A DNA stretch of 64,000 nt, taken from positions 1,054,001 through 1,118,000 of the forward strand of contig JAEVLN010000004.1 in the NCBI GenBank assembly GCA_018350325.1, written 5' to 3'. The DNA is from Globodera rostochiensis. Taxonomy: Eukaryota; Nematoda; Chromadorea; Rhabditida; Heteroderidae. Below, piece by piece: positions 1 to 11,240 of this stretch (its first letter is position 1; the number at the start of each line of letters is the position of its first letter). The notes under the pieces were generated by a model. It was not told the origin of the DNA. It was given only the letters and a program-made list of their open reading frames with translations, and did no database searches. The position numbers and the translations under genes were made by a program.

Positions 1-350
1 GATACATTGAAGCATGTGAATTTGCTTATTTCAAGCAAAACGATCATTCTTTTTAGCCAAATTTGGCATTAGAATAAGAGTTCGGACTAATCGAGAGAGA
101 TTTCGATAGAGAATCTCTCGGTAAAATTTTGTCGATCGAAATTTCGATCGGTCTGATCTCTATTAGAATATTGAACTTAGTCTATGAAGTTCTGGTCGTC
201 GTCAGCTGACTTCAATTTGTTCAAGTTGTAGTTTAACGTCTGTCTCAGAAAATGGTAAACAAATCAAAACCATGCATTTATAAAATTAAATAAACAAACA
301 ATAAAGGCCTAAAAATCAAATTTAGTCACAAAAAAGCTGAATTCGTCCCA
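1..350. other. Intergenic, with a short dispersed palindromic repeat
   Basis: I see no gene here. Positions about 80-165 carry a self-complementary stretch built on GATCGAAATTTCGATC and AGAGATT/AATCTCT motifs. A related copy lies at about 54150-54245, inside intron 1 of the SDR gene, so this is a dispersed repeat. The rest is AT-rich sequence 3' of the thiamin pyrophosphokinase gene. Confidence 0.5.
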
Positions 351-1708
351 TTAGAATATTCTGTTTGGCTCTCGTAGTTCAAAAGTGAACACGACGGCTC
401 CACCAATGCTCTGAATGCGCACCTTTTCAGGGCACAGTATGCAATTTGAGGAAGAAACAGTCCGACCGTATCCAATTTCGTAGTCTAAAATTGTTTTCTC
501 CATTTTGTTTTAATGTTTTGATTTCGGAAAAACGCAAATCACGGACTCGAAGCTAAGAACTGAAAACTCACTCAAATTCCATTGAAATCCCTCTGTGATG
601 AGACGCAGCGGCTTTTGCTCGAGCGGGAACAGACCGCAAGTGCCGGTGATGTGTTCAGCATCCAATTCCACGTGCGTTTCGCCATTAAATAAATGACAAA
701 TCATTTTTGAACGATGCCACAACAAGCGAAAAAGACGCAAAAACGAATTGACTCTAACAATTAAATTGCCTAATCGGGCACTACCTCTGGCAACACAGTG
801 AGCACATTTTCATCGTCCATCGCAAACAACGGCACCTGTACTTTAAATACTTTAATGCCCGATGATCACAACGATATTTTGGATGTATTAGCATTGACAC
901 AAACCCAATAAAGATCAATGCACATCCCCTAGAGGGTTACCTGTGGCACTTGTTGAATGTGCAGCAGCAAAACGTGCAGTGCACCGAGAACATGGTCGAT
1001 GCGGCCATGGAAGCCGCCCAACAAAAGGATGCCAGACAATTTGCACGTCTTATTTAAAAATTGAAGAAGTCATTTAAGCCCTTCAATTTTGGGTAAATGA
1101 AAAAAAAATCGAGGAAATATGGGAAACATTTTTGACCCTCCCCCCACCATTATTTAAAATTGTCGAGAACGCCGCACCCTTTCCATCAACGCGCTAAGTG
1201 CCTTTGACAAATCCGTGCTGTCCTGATCCGCCACTTGGCGAAGTTCGCATGTTGGAAATTGACTGAAATATTGCTGCGTTTCTGCGGTGATCGAGTCGAA
1301 ATCGCCGACGACGAGTTCAGGCACTTTGAGATGGCCATCACTAATTAATAAATTGTGGGGCATAAATGATTGAGTGAGTGTGATCCAATTGGGGAAAGGA
1401 TGGGGGCAGAGACTAAAAATGCGTCCAAAACGATCCCCGGATCAGGCCGCCCGACTCATTCTGATCGATTTGTTTGGAAGGAAACAATACAAAAGGAGGA
1501 AAGAGTTGTGCTTGTCCGACCACCACCTGCACAGTCCCACCAGCCGATTGGCCGCACCGTCCGTGCACAAGCGAATTTTTGCGCTGTTCCAAATTCGTAT
1601 CCAATCGGGTGGAAACGGCACATCCCCCCGAGCGACGACCGATGGGGGAGAATTCGTCAGAATCACAGCTAATTCGTCTGAATTTGGATAGACAAATTTG
1701 GGCGGTTT
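351..1708 (-). CDS. tpk-1: Thiamin pyrophosphokinase, 6 exons, 5' end unclear
   Basis: Transfers pyrophosphate from ATP to thiamin, giving thiamin diphosphate in the cytosol. Exons read on the minus strand: about 1708-1527, 1340-1178, 1048-941, 835-785, about 688-572, 484-351. Hallmarks in order: CTDGAANRL, VVGDFDSI, DQDSTDLSKAL (metal and substrate acids), LLLGGFHGRIDHVLGA, then the C-terminal beta domain with GTCGLFPLEQ and GRTVSSSN. Length and order match the animal enzyme. Phases agree for introns 1, 2, 3 and 5. Two oddities: the first exon has no ATG in frame, because a good MDNA start at 1723 is followed by TGA at 1711-1709; and the expected junction before GETHVELD (near 688) has no AG. 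The copy may therefore be allelic, mis-sequenced or decaying. Family assignment is very safe; functionality is not. Confidence 0.88.
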
Positions 1709-1711
1709 TCA

Positions 1712-2227
1712 AGCGTTGTCCATTTAATGTCTTCAACAATTCGTCCGTCATAACTTTCGCCAATTTCGGAATCAAAAAAAAAATATATTTAAAAAAAACA
1801 CCATTTTTTGTTATTTTTGTTTTGGCGTTGGCTATAAGTATATTTAATACAAACGCACCAAAATGCTGCCGGATGAGGCGAAATGGTGCAAAGGTATGCC
1901 GACCGGCCGCCGCCGAAATTTCGCCCATCTTTAACAGTTAAACAAAACCAAATTTACTTCAGATTGAAGAAGTATAGCCCATTTATGAACAATAAAGCTC
2001 TTTTCCGAATAAAGCTTTTACAAAAGACCAGCAAATTTTGCATAAACCGGCGGTCCATCAAATTAGCCGGTGGCAATTATTGTATAATTTATTAGATTAA
2101 GAAAATGCAAAACATTTTTGGTGGAATGAATTTAATATTTTCTGTGACAAATTGACGTGGAAAAATTAGTTAAAATAATTGAAAGATTGGGACAAAAATG
2201 GCGGAAAAAAAATTCTATCGAAGACAC
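1712..2227. other. Intergenic spacer
   Basis: AT-rich spacer between the 5' end of the thiamin pyrophosphokinase gene and the 3' end of PEX13. The open frames here are antisense or short and show no recognisable domain. No further structure seen. Confidence 0.4.
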
Positions 2228-4328
2228 TCAATTCGAATTCGTTTGGTTTCCCGCACACTTTCCAATCATTTTTATGTAATTGATCGGCACAAGTCCAACT
2301 TTGGTGCCGTCAAAAGTGCTAAAATTGAAAATATAACTAAAAATTTAAACAACAAAATATTACTATATAATAAGTAAATTAATACTTTTTGAGTGCAAAA
2401 AAATTTATTGAATTTTAAATAAAACACCTCGCCAAAAGCCAATCCTTGACATCCGGCTGCGCCACTTTGGGGGCAATGCGAAGCATATCGAACGCCAAAA
2501 AGGACAATTCATTGCCATTGGCGGCGTTAAAGTCAAACAATGCCTAAATTGGGGGAAACGGAAACGAATTGTCGGTGACAAATTTTGTAAATTGGAATAC
2601 AAAAAAATGTTTTTAAATAAAATCAACTTGGGGACACCAAGAAAAATTACAAATTTTGATACAAAAACTAATCCAATGGAATGGTTGCAAAATTTGCCTG
2701 TGCTGTGTAATGCTCGGCCTCCCCCGTGGTCCATTTGCACGCGTCGGCGGCCACTCTCTCCGCGAGTCGAACGACGCATTTAAAAATGAACAACGGCCCG
2801 CCGAGCGCAATCAACCAAAACAGCAGCGACGACGCAACGTTCGGGTGGCCGGTGACTCAAAAATATTTTTTCTTAAATTTTGTTTTTTAAGCCCCCCTCC
2901 CTCCCCTAGATACGGATGGCCCTGGGTCAGGCCCGTAGCCAGGAATTTTTTTTTCGTTTTTAGGGGGGTTTGTTTTCCGTTTTTACTCTATTTTTGTTAA
3001 GTCAAAAATGCAAATTTTTTTTGCGTATTCTGCTACCGTTGGGGGGGAGGGGGAGGGGGGCTCGGCGGTGCCGATAGGCGCCGCTGAGAAATTTTTGATT
3101 TTTGATGTGAATTTGTTAAGAAAATTGGTCAAAAAATTGTATAAGTGCAAAACAAAAGAGTCCCCCCTCTTGTTTTTTTTCTCAAATTTCATTTCGGGGG
3201 GGGGGGCATGCCTTCCCTGCCCCCCTCCTGGCTACGGGCCTACCTGGGTAACCCCCACCCAAATCCGAAAAAAAAAAAGAATTACAGCGATTGCCAAAAA
3301 AAAACCTTATAGACTAAATTTTTTTTAAAAACCTCCAACCTCACCTCCATTGACACCTTCCTGTTGTTGAATCGTCGTCCAAATCGCCTCCGATTTTGCA
3401 TAATTGCGGGGCCTAACGCGCAAAAAGGACAAAAAATGGCGCCACAAAAAGCGGCACCAACGCAAAACGGGCACGAGAATGGCAGTGAACATCTTGGGGA
3501 AAAAGAACACATTCCAAACGGACAAAAAATAAAGAGAATAAAAATGTAAAAACCCCAAAATCTGCCCCCCCCCCCATGAAAGACAAATTTTCGTTCCCCA
3601 ATTATCGAAAAAAAAACTCGCAAACCAACAACTTACCCATCTCTCACTTCCGCTATTTTAGAAATCCTTACATAAATTCTGAACGTCCTGAACTGTTGCG
3701 CTACGCCTGCAACGGCACGAAAAGAGTTGAACACGGCGTTGTGGGTGGTGTTGAGCATGTTTGCCACAGAAACAAGCGCATTCACCACAGATTCGATTGC
3801 TTGAAAGGCATTTTTGGATGATTCTAAAAATTTGACAAAAAAAAATTAATTAAAAAATTGTAAAGATAAACGCTCCAACCTTCGGCCACCATCAAAAAGT
3901 TGTGTTTTGGCTGCGCAACAGACCAGGGATTCGTAAATGAAGGGCCTTGTTGATAGCTAAATAAGTTTAAAAATTAAACTTTAATGCTTGCGGAGGGGCT
4001 CCTCCGCCCCAATAAAAACAAAACAAAATTTTCAAGAAAAATTTAGCCGTGTTTTGAATGCTAATCGCGCTTCCTCATCCCCCATTTTTAATTTAATTGA
4101 AAATTAAAAGCGCTCAAAGAAATAGCAGTTCCATCATCACCAATTGTAATTGTACACGCCGTTGGCATTATTGTACGGAATAAAAGGAGGCGGCTGCTGG
4201 CTAACAAACAGTTGCTGACTGTGAGGTGCAAAGTTGGATGGCGGCTGAATTGGCCTTGGAGGAAGCGGTGGGGGATTATTGTTGGGTGAGGGATTATTGT
4301 TGTTGTCGCCAGCACCACCAACATTCAT
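2228..4328 (-). CDS. prx-13: Peroxin-13 (PEX13), peroxisomal docking protein, 7 exons
   Basis: PEX13 is the peroxisomal membrane docking factor for PEX5/PEX14 cargo import. Exons: 4328-4141, 3956-3880, 3823-3672, 3492-3345, 2855-2698, 2543-2428, 2318-2228; all phases agree and give 309 residues. The N-terminus is Asn/Pro-rich (PPPLPPRP). Exon 3 encodes the conserved AFQAIESVVNALVSVANML helix. Exon 5 gives the membrane segment FWLIALGGPLFIFK. Exons 6-7 encode an SH3 domain beginning ALFDFNAANGNELSF and ending DGTKVGLVPINYIKMIGK, very like vertebrate PEX13. Intron 5 uses a GC donor (CAG/gcaaat). Intron 4 contains a hAT-like MITE (2928-3241). The 5' half, exons 1-4, is duplicated at 8886-9857 as a broken copy, so this locus is the functional one. 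The start ATG at 4328 is the only candidate. Confidence 0.95.
2928..3241. mobile_element. hAT-like MITE in PEX13 intron 4
   Basis: Terminal inverted repeats AGGCCCGTAGCCAGG and CCTGGCTACGGGCCT bound a 314-bp element. The flanks are CCCTGGGT (2920-2927) and ACCTGGGT (3242-3249), matching at 7 of 8 bases, as expected for an aged 8-bp hAT target duplication. It contains G homopolymers and the core GGTGCCGATAGGCGCCG that recurs across the window. No transposase. A copy at 8473-8783 was carried along by the segmental duplication. Confidence 0.75.
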
Positions 4329-5740
4329 CCTAAAAAAGGCACAGGGATCTTTTTTTAATTAGCGCAGATTTTTACGAAAATCACATCAAAAAACGAAAAA
4401 ACGTTATTGATCAATTGTGATCACTGATCAGCGACCTCGATAACCCCCTCATTACTTCTCAGAATTGTATAAAAAATGAATTTTCCCCAATTTTGGCATG
4501 AATTCGCGGATCCGGACTCTTCTGGGATGTGACTTCGTACATTAACCGATTATTTATGAAAAAAAGCGACATAATTCATTTGTGCAAATCACCAAACCAA
4601 AATAATCGGTTAATGCGTACCATCGATCGGACGAAATGCATATTTAGGACTAAAAGAGTAATACAGTGACTCTGTACTCAATTTGAAAGGAATTTTATTT
4701 TTAATTATCAGGGCTAGGATTTTTAGGCTCGAAAAATCTCTAAATAAGCGCCAAATAGGTCTGAAAAAGTGCCAAAATAGGCTCCAAAACCGAAGCTCAT
4801 AAGCAAAAATAGGCTCGAAAAATAAAAAAAATTTTATTGTATTTTTTATTTTTTTATTTTTCTTATAAAATTTTTTGAAAAAAGCTCGAAATAGGCACAA
4901 AAGTTCAAAAAAGTCGCCAAAAATGAAAAATAGGTAGGCTCCAAAAATCTTCAAATACCTAGCCTCGTTAAAACGGCAAAATTTCCGACAAAAAACGGTT
5001 TTTCGTGCGTAACTCGTCAAAACAAAGCTGCACAAAAATAGCCCTGTTAATTATGTGCATAAATATCGCATATTTGGGGACATTGGCAGGGAACAGGACG
5101 TTTGGGCCCGCCGTTTGGGCCCCGGGGACGTTTGAGCCCCAAGGAAACGATATCAGGGCTACGTCAAAGGAAAACATTTTCGAAATCGGAATTTTTTTAT
5201 TTCGAAATCGAAACAAAAGAAACACAAGGTTCGACACAACCCTATGCATACATATACATAAGTAAAAATACATCATCGTTTTCACATCCTATTTTTTTAC
5301 ATCAATTATGGTCCACTATTTTTTGCCTAAGCTTAAGCTCAGGCTAGCTAGGCCTAAGCCTAAGCATAACGAACCCTTAAGCTTAGGGTGGCTCAGGCCT
5401 AAGCTTAGTAAACCCCTAAGCCTTGTAATTTCCAGATTGCATTTTAACTATTATTGTGCGAGGAATTTTCCACAATTACCAAATGAACCCCTCGTTGTTG
5501 ATAGTTTTTTTTGTTACGTATTGTTGTTCCTTTGAAAAAAATTTCTGAATAAATAAAAAAGCTCATCAATTTGCGGCAAACTCCCCTTTGAAAGTGGGGG
5601 GGGGGGGGACCAAACGTCGGGCCCCAAACGACCCCCACTCCATTGGCACCATTGTAAATCCGATGTTAAGGTGAAATATCAAATGCAGCAGAATTCCAAA
5701 TTTTAGTGAAATTTATTATTAGTCGCTCATCAAAATTAAA
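4329..5740. other. Non-coding region 5' of PEX13, repeated at about 9860-12660
   Basis: Contains a dispersed motif, CATCGATCGGACGAAATGCA followed by TATTTAGGAC (4621; also 11289 and 26013), AT-rich tracts of AAAATAGGCTC type, and a short array of GCCTAAGCTTAG-like units at about 5325-5430 (expanded in copy 2 at 11995-12120). No open frame here resembles a protein. It may include the PEX13 promoter, but no element is identifiable. Confidence 0.5.
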
Positions 5741-5849
5741 CTACTTTTTTTAATAAGAAAGGAGGACAAACTGTGTCAAGAAATTCGTGCCTTTTTAAAA
5801 TTTTTTACTCATTTACATAATTAACAATTATAAACATTTAACAATAAGC

Positions 5850-6115
5850 TTAGATGAGCATTTTTTCTAGCACTTGGCGGATTGTGCACAAAAAGAACGG
5901 CTGGATTAGGCGTCTGATCCGCAAAGGGATCTTGTTCCAATCCTTCTTGTTCCCAAGAGGCATGATGACCTCTCTCTTTCCGGCAGCTATGTCGGCTTCA
6001 GTCTTGGGCTGAAGCCCTTCGATCTTCTGGAGACGGCCGGTTTCCCCAACATTGCCGGTCACCGCGTATGTTGCATGTACGCGCCGGCCGGTTGCGAACC
6101 AATCTTGACAATATT
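5850..6115 (-). pseudogene. Lon-type S16 protease domain fragment (copy A)
   Basis: The minus-strand frame reads RRVHATYAVTGNVGETGRLQ, then GLQPKTEADIAAGKREVIMP and NKKDWNKIPLRIRRLI, ending VLEKMLI. This is the C-terminal part of the Lon (S16) proteolytic domain: TGE-x-LRG, GG-x-K-x-K, AAxxAG, IP-x-xN-x-xD. The Lys corresponding to the Lon catalytic Lys (GLQPK) is present, but the upstream segment with the catalytic Ser (DGPS) is missing, so the copy is truncated. It lies in a repeat beginning near AAAGGAGGACAAACTGTG (5758) that recurs with copies B and F. Confidence 0.7.
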
Positions 6116-6297
6116 TATATCATTTAAAAGCTCTAGGTGATTTGAACATATAATTCAACAATGCAAAAGTCAATTCGATGCGATACTAAAAGTTACAAAA
6201 GAAAAAGTGTGTAAAAATCAGGATTTTTCATGTTTTTGGCAATAACTTTGTTGACTTTCAATAAGCCTTTTCCTTATGCATATAATTAGCTTCTTTT

Positions 6298-6485
6298 GAA
6301 CGGACCCCAATTCGTTTTTGGCCAATTCGTTTTTTACCCAATTCGTTTTTTGTCTATATAAACTAGTACAAAATACAAAATAGAAAGAGCGCAGACAGCA
6401 AGAAGGTTAGAGTGTCTATACTTATAACACACAAAAAACGAATTGGGTAAAAACGAATTGGCCAAAAACGAATTGGGTATTTACC
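6298..6485. mobile_element. Palindromic MITE with 8-bp target duplication
   Basis: The element is an imperfect hairpin: three CCAATTCGTTTTT units in the left arm are mirrored by AAAAACGAATTGG units in the right arm, with a loop of about 75 bases containing TATATAAACTAG. It is flanked by CTTCTTTT at 6290-6297 and 6486-6493. Related copies of the surrounding repeat (for example near 14960) read straight through CTTCTTTTATCACGAG, which is the empty site. Non-autonomous. Confidence 0.8.
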
Positions 6486-8420
6486 CTTCTTTTTATCACG
6501 AGCTTTCGAGTGGTTGCAAAAGTCTGAGTTTGTTCACTGTGAACAGAGTTATGATGTGTTAAAAGTAGGCCAGACTCAACGCCGGCCAGTCTCAACCGTC
6601 CCCTACCCCTGCTTCATACCCAAACCAGGCTTTCACAGCTGTTGTTCAAGCCCCTCTCGTGGGCTGGGGGGGGGGGGGTGGGTACAATTAGGGGAGCGGC
6701 ACGTTTGAGTCTGGCCATTTGAGTCTGGTGGCCACTTGAGTCTGGCCATTTGAGTCTGGTGGCCACTTGAGTCTGGCCATTTGAGTCTGGTTAAAAGGAA
6801 AAAATTTTTAAATTAAAATCTTCTAAAATTAAAAGTCAAGCAGCATATTAATTTTCTTAAACAAAAAATGTCTTATATTGTCCCAAATTTTTTTTTAAAT
6901 CAGTTTAATGTAATTCTGAGAAGTACTGCCGAGGCCGCTGATCACGAATATGACATCAGAAAGTGGCCACCAGACTCAGACAGCAGACTCAAGTGGCCCA
7001 GACTCAAACGACCTCTACCGTACAATTAGAGGGGGGGGGGGGGTAATTAAGAAATCAACTGACTCGACTTTGCCGCATGAAACGGCCGATCAACTTCAAT
7101 TTGGGCCCGCGCAATCTTCGCGTGACTATCATCGGCAGCAAATGGCCTATGTTCAATTCATTCAGTCGATAAACACAGTTTTCGTTACCGGTCTCAATTT
7201 GCCTGACGATTGTCGTGCAAAGGCCATTCACCCGGCCTGGTTGATGGGTGCCAGGCCTTAAACATCAACAATTTTCTTCAAATAGGCAAAACATCGACAA
7301 TTTTTCTTCTAATAGGCAAAACATCGACAAATTTTCTTCAAGCAGGCCAAATTCTTCACCTTCCTACTTTCGGATTCCCCTCCCACCCACAATTATCCAC
7401 TTATGTTTGGCATTTCTCAACAGCGTTTAATTTAGTATTATTTCTGATCGGTCGAGTTTAATTACAGAAAAAAATTAGTTTTTCATAGTGATCAATAGAG
7501 ACGAGATTTCTTTTTGAGAAATAAATCGCTATTGTGCTAATTGTAAAGAAAAAAATTAATAAACAATGACGGATTTTAAGGCTTTAACGCAAGCTGGATT
7601 TATGTAGTCAGTTTAGCAAATTTTTCAGTCCCTATTTTGCCACTTTTTGGGGTGCCATGACCTTTCGACAACGACACTGCCTTTTTTATTAAAATTAAGA
7701 ATGTGTGCATATTATAAGCTTGGTCAGTTCATTAATCGTAAAATTATGTTTAAACATATGTATACCGACTTTGTTTGGATTGGGTGGGTATGAAGCAATT
7801 TCGGAATTGGCTCTTCTCAATTAAATGAAAATTGATTAAATTCAGGGAAAATTAGCAATTACATGGAGGGGATTCGAACCCTCAACCGTTTTTTGTTAAC
7901 AAACACACAGACCACTAGTCCAAAATTTAAATCTTTTTGAACGGGGACCCCAAAATCGAATCGCTGTGTATCCCAATTATGTATTATAAAACTCAAAAAA
8001 CAATTAGAAATTTTTTATGGCATTTCATTTTTCATTGTCGAATGTCCATTGTCGAAATGTCATAGCTGGGGTTTTAGTCCCTATTTTGGGTGAGAAGGAA
8101 GTGGCGAGAAAACTAAAAAATTATTTTTTTTTATTTGGCGCGCCCAAGAAGAATCGAACCCCTCTGGCGAGACGGTAGTGGCCCGCTTTGCAGTTAAATT
8201 TGTCGATGTTTTCCGAAGTCTACCTATATTCTTGAATAGACTCACCGGTGCGATGATGCATGCGACTTTGGTGGCGTTTGCGCCCCGCCCTTGTCACAAA
8301 AACACGCCCACAAACCAGGCCCGACTCTTTCTTTCTGCATTCAAATGGCATCTAAGCAAAATTTACACAACTTTTTTCAAGAAATGGAGTTTCAAGAAAT
8401 GGAGAAATTTTTTTTTCTCT
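6486..8420. repeat. Dispersed repeat block (related to 14400-14830 and 29340-30590)
   Basis: Contains a TTTGAGTCTGG/CCATTTGAGTCTGG/TGGCCACTTG array at about 6700-6795, long G runs, and AGGCAAAACATCGACAATTT units repeated two or three times at about 7280-7340. The same blocks occur in the same order at 29340-30110, and the end (8170-8415) matches 30310-30570. The open frames in it are short and repeat-derived. No gene recognised. Confidence 0.7.
7862..7925 (-). other. tRNA-like sequence with A- and B-box-like motifs
   Basis: On the minus strand an A-box-like TGGACTAGTGG precedes a TTTGTTAACAAAA hairpin-like stretch and a B-box-like GGTTCGAATCCCC. The acceptor stem does not pair (3' CCATGT has no 5' partner), so this is a tRNA pseudogene or a tRNA-derived SINE segment rather than a working tRNA. 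Confidence 0.45.
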
Positions 8421-8472
8421 AATTTTGTTTTTTAAGCCCCCCTCCCTCCCCTAGATACGGATGGCCCTGGGT

Positions 8473-8783
8473 CAGGCCCGTAGCCAGGAATTTTTTTTTC
8501 GTTTTTAGGGGGGTTTGTTTTCCGTTTTTACTCTATTTTTGTTAAGTCAAAAATGCAAATTTTTTTTGCGTATTCTGCTACCGTTGGGGGGGAGGGGGAG
8601 GGGGGCTCGGCGGTGCCGATAGGCGCCGCTGAGAAATTTTTGATTTTTGATGTGAATTTGTTAAGAAAATTGGTCAAAAAATTGTATAAGTGCAAAACAA
8701 TAGAGTCCCCCCTCTTGTTTTTTTCTCAAATTTCATTTCGGGGGGGGGCATGCCTTCCCTGCCCCCCTCCTGGCTACGGGCCT
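8473..8783. mobile_element. Duplicated copy of the hAT-like MITE
   Basis: Same termini and interior as the element at 2928-3241, differing by a few homopolymer lengths and single bases. It travelled here inside the segmental duplication rather than by an independent insertion, since the flanking PEX13 intron sequence is also shared. Confidence 0.75.
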
Positions 8784-8885
8784 ACCTGGGTAACCCCCAC
8801 CCAAATCCGAAAAAAAAAAGAATTACAGCGATTGCCAAAAAAAAACCTTATAGACTAAATTTTTTTTAAAAACCTCCAACCTCAC

Positions 8886-9857
8886 CTCCATTGACACCTT
8901 CCTGTTGTTGAATCGTCGTCCAAATCGCCTCCGATTTTGCATAATTGCGGGGCCTAACGCGCAAAAAGGACAAAAAATGGCGCCACAAAAAGCGGCACCA
9001 ACGCAAAACGGGCACGAGAATGGCAGTGAACATCTTGGGGAAAAAGAACACATTCCAAACGGACAAAAAATAAAGAGAATAAAAATGTAAAAACCCCAAA
9101 ATCTGCCCCCCCCCCATGAAAGACAAATTTTCGTTCCCCAATTATCGAAAAAAAAACTCGCAAACCAACAACTTACCCATCTCTCACTTCCGCTATTTTA
9201 GAAATCCTTACATAAATTCTGAACGTCCTGAACTGTTGCGCTACGCCTGCAACGGCACGAAAAGAGTTGAACACGGCGTTGTGGGTGGTGTTGAGCATGT
9301 TTGCCACAGAAACAAGCGCATTCACCACAGATTCGATTGCTTGAAAGGCATTCTAAAAATTTGACAAAAAAAAATTAATTAAAAAATTGTAAAGATAAAC
9401 GCTCCAACCTTCGGCCACCATCAAAAAGTTGTGTTTTGGCTGCGCAACAGACCAGGGATTCGTAAATGAAGGGCCTTGTTGATAGCTAAATAAGTTTAAA
9501 AATTAAACTTTAATGCTTGCGGAGGGGCTCCTCCGCCCCAATAAAAACAAAACAAAATTTTCAAGAAAAATTTAGCCGTGTTTTGAATGCTAATCGCGCT
9601 TCCTCATCCCCCATTTTTAATTTAATTGAAAATTAAAAGCGCTCAAAGAAATAGCAGTTCCATCATCACCAATTGTAATTGTACACGCCGTTGGCATTAT
9701 TGTACGGAATAAAAGGAGGCGGCTGCTGGCTAACAAACAGTTGCTGACTGTGAGGTGCAAAGTTGGATGGCGGCTGAATTGGCCTTGGAGGAAGCGGTGG
9801 GGGATTATTGTTGGGTGAGGGATTATTGTTGTTGTCGCCAGCACCACCAACATTCAT
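8886..9857 (-). pseudogene. PEX13 partial duplicate (exons 1-4 only)
   Basis: Exon 1 (9857 downward) is identical in protein to PEX13 exon 1, and copies of exons 2, 3 and 4 follow. The exon 3 copy has lost 11 bases at its start: the functional gene reads GGCATTTTTGGATGATTC on the plus strand, this copy GGCATTC. That breaks the frame. Exons 5-7, encoding the membrane segment and SH3 domain, are absent because the duplication ends in intron 4. A truncated N-terminal product is conceivable, but a working peroxin is not. Confidence 0.88.
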
Positions 9858-10080
9858 CCTAAAAAAGGCACAGGGATATTTTTTTAATTAGCGCAGATTT
9901 TTACGAAAATCACATTGATTAATCATGATCACTGATCAGCGACCTCGATAACCCCCTGAGTACTTCTCAGAATTGTCTAAAAATGAATTTCCCTCAATTT
10001 TGGCATGAATTCGCGGATCCGGACTCTTATGGGATGTGACTTTGTACATTAACCGATTATTTATGAAAAAAAACGACATA

Positions 10081-11240
10081 CCGTATTTCCTCAAATAGAA
10101 GACCCGGGTCTTCTATTGTTCAACCCCTCTCCAAAGGGGTCTTCTATTAGGGGGGGGGGGTCTTCTAATTGAGGGGGGTCTTCTATTATTCAACCCCTCT
10201 CCAAAGGGGTCTTCTATTAGGGGGGGGGGGGGGTCTTCTAATTGAGGGGGGTCTTCTATTGTTCAACCCTTTTTTGACAAATTTTTCAGAGAACATGTAA
10301 AATTTGTCAACCCTTTTTTGACAAATTATTCAGAGAACATGTAAAATTTGGCTTTTATTTAAAAAACAAAAGCTTTGTTGATTAGCATTTTTTTATAAAT
10401 TTGCTCGATATATTCTAGAGTAGGCCGGGACCGGGATTTTTGGGGAAAACCGGGACCGGGATTTCAGAAAATTTAGAACCGGGAATTTAATAGGGGATAA
10501 AACCGGGAATTCCCGGTTTTTTTCCCGGTCCCGGTGAGACCCGGGACTGAGGTACTCGTTTGTACTTTTTTCAGTACCTTAGTCCCGGAACAGGGAAAAA
10601 TGGCCCACCCTAATATATTCTCAACAAAAGTAAAATTTAAACAATCAAAATGTTGTTGATCATCATTTAAAGGGTGACCGATCGTTTGGGCAGTGGATCG
10701 ATTGGGCAGTGATCCTTTGGGCAGTGACTTTTTTTGCGAAAATTAATTAATCAGTCAATTAACTTTTAAATATTTTTTTATATTAAAAAACTTTTAGCTG
10801 GTTTATTATTTTTTAAATAGAAATATGCTAATAAAATGTTGCTTTGATGATGTTGACTGATTCTTAATAATATGATGGAACAATATCCGGGCAGATAAAG
10901 ACTGGGGGGGGGTGGCGGGGAGACAGAGGGGGGGGGGATGTCGATCGCCAAAAGGATAGGGAACCATTTAAAGTGGCATCAATCGAAACATCGCTTTGAT
11001 CATTCTCTCCCAAATCAATTTCTTTTATGACCCAAAAAGTTATGGGGGTCTTCTATTAGGGGGGGTCTTCTAATTGAGGGGGGTCTTCTATTGTTCAACC
11101 CCTCTCCAAAGGGGTCTTCTATTAGGGGGGGGGTCTTCTAATTGAGGGGGGTCTTCTATTGTTCAACCCCTCTCCAAAGGGGTCTTCTATTAGGGGGGGG
11201 TCTTCTAATTGAGGGGGGTCTTCTATTAGAGGAAATACGG
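10081..11240. mobile_element. TIR element with TA target duplication (Tc1/mariner/pogo-like MITE)
   Basis: Ends are CCGTATTTCCTCAAATAGAA and its near-perfect inverse at 11218-11240. TA flanks both sides (10079-10080 and 11241-11242). The paralogous empty site at 4571 reads CGACATAATTCATT, so the insertion is precise. Inside the termini both ends carry tandem GGGTCTTCTA units with G runs. The middle holds a nested insert (about 10432-10615) and a GGGCAGTG-type segment shared with 20390-20430. No transposase frame: non-autonomous. Confidence 0.9.
10432..10615. mobile_element. Nested small MITE built on CCGGGACCGGG
   Basis: Ends AGAGTAGGCC and GGCCCACCCT are inverse at 8 of 10 positions, and TATATT flanks both sides. 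The interior carries CCGGGACCGGG, AACCGGGAA and an AATTCCCGGTT palindrome. It sits inside the 1160-bp element, so it is a younger insertion or a building block of it. Exact ends are uncertain by a few bases. Confidence 0.55.

Larger units (their letters stand above)
2875..6290. repeat. Segmental duplication, copy 1 (partner 8420-13420)
   Basis: From about 2875 the sequence is nearly identical to 8420 onward: the MITE in PEX13 intron 4, PEX13 exons 4-1, the upstream GCCTAAGC-rich tract (about 5325-5430) and the Lon-fragment element near 5740-6140. Copy 2 has extra insertions, including a 1160-bp element at 10081 and material at about 12665-12830. Copy 1 has its own 188-bp insertion at 6298. 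The left edge falls inside intron 4, so the membrane-segment and SH3 exons were not copied. Confidence 0.85.

Noticed and set aside
3282..3623. Cys/Phe-rich 113-residue minus frame, repeated near 8823-9163
   Set aside because: Off-frame reading of PEX13 exon 4 and its introns; the correct frame aligns with PEX13.
7862..7925. Functional tRNA gene
   Set aside because: A and B boxes are present, but acceptor arms do not pair.
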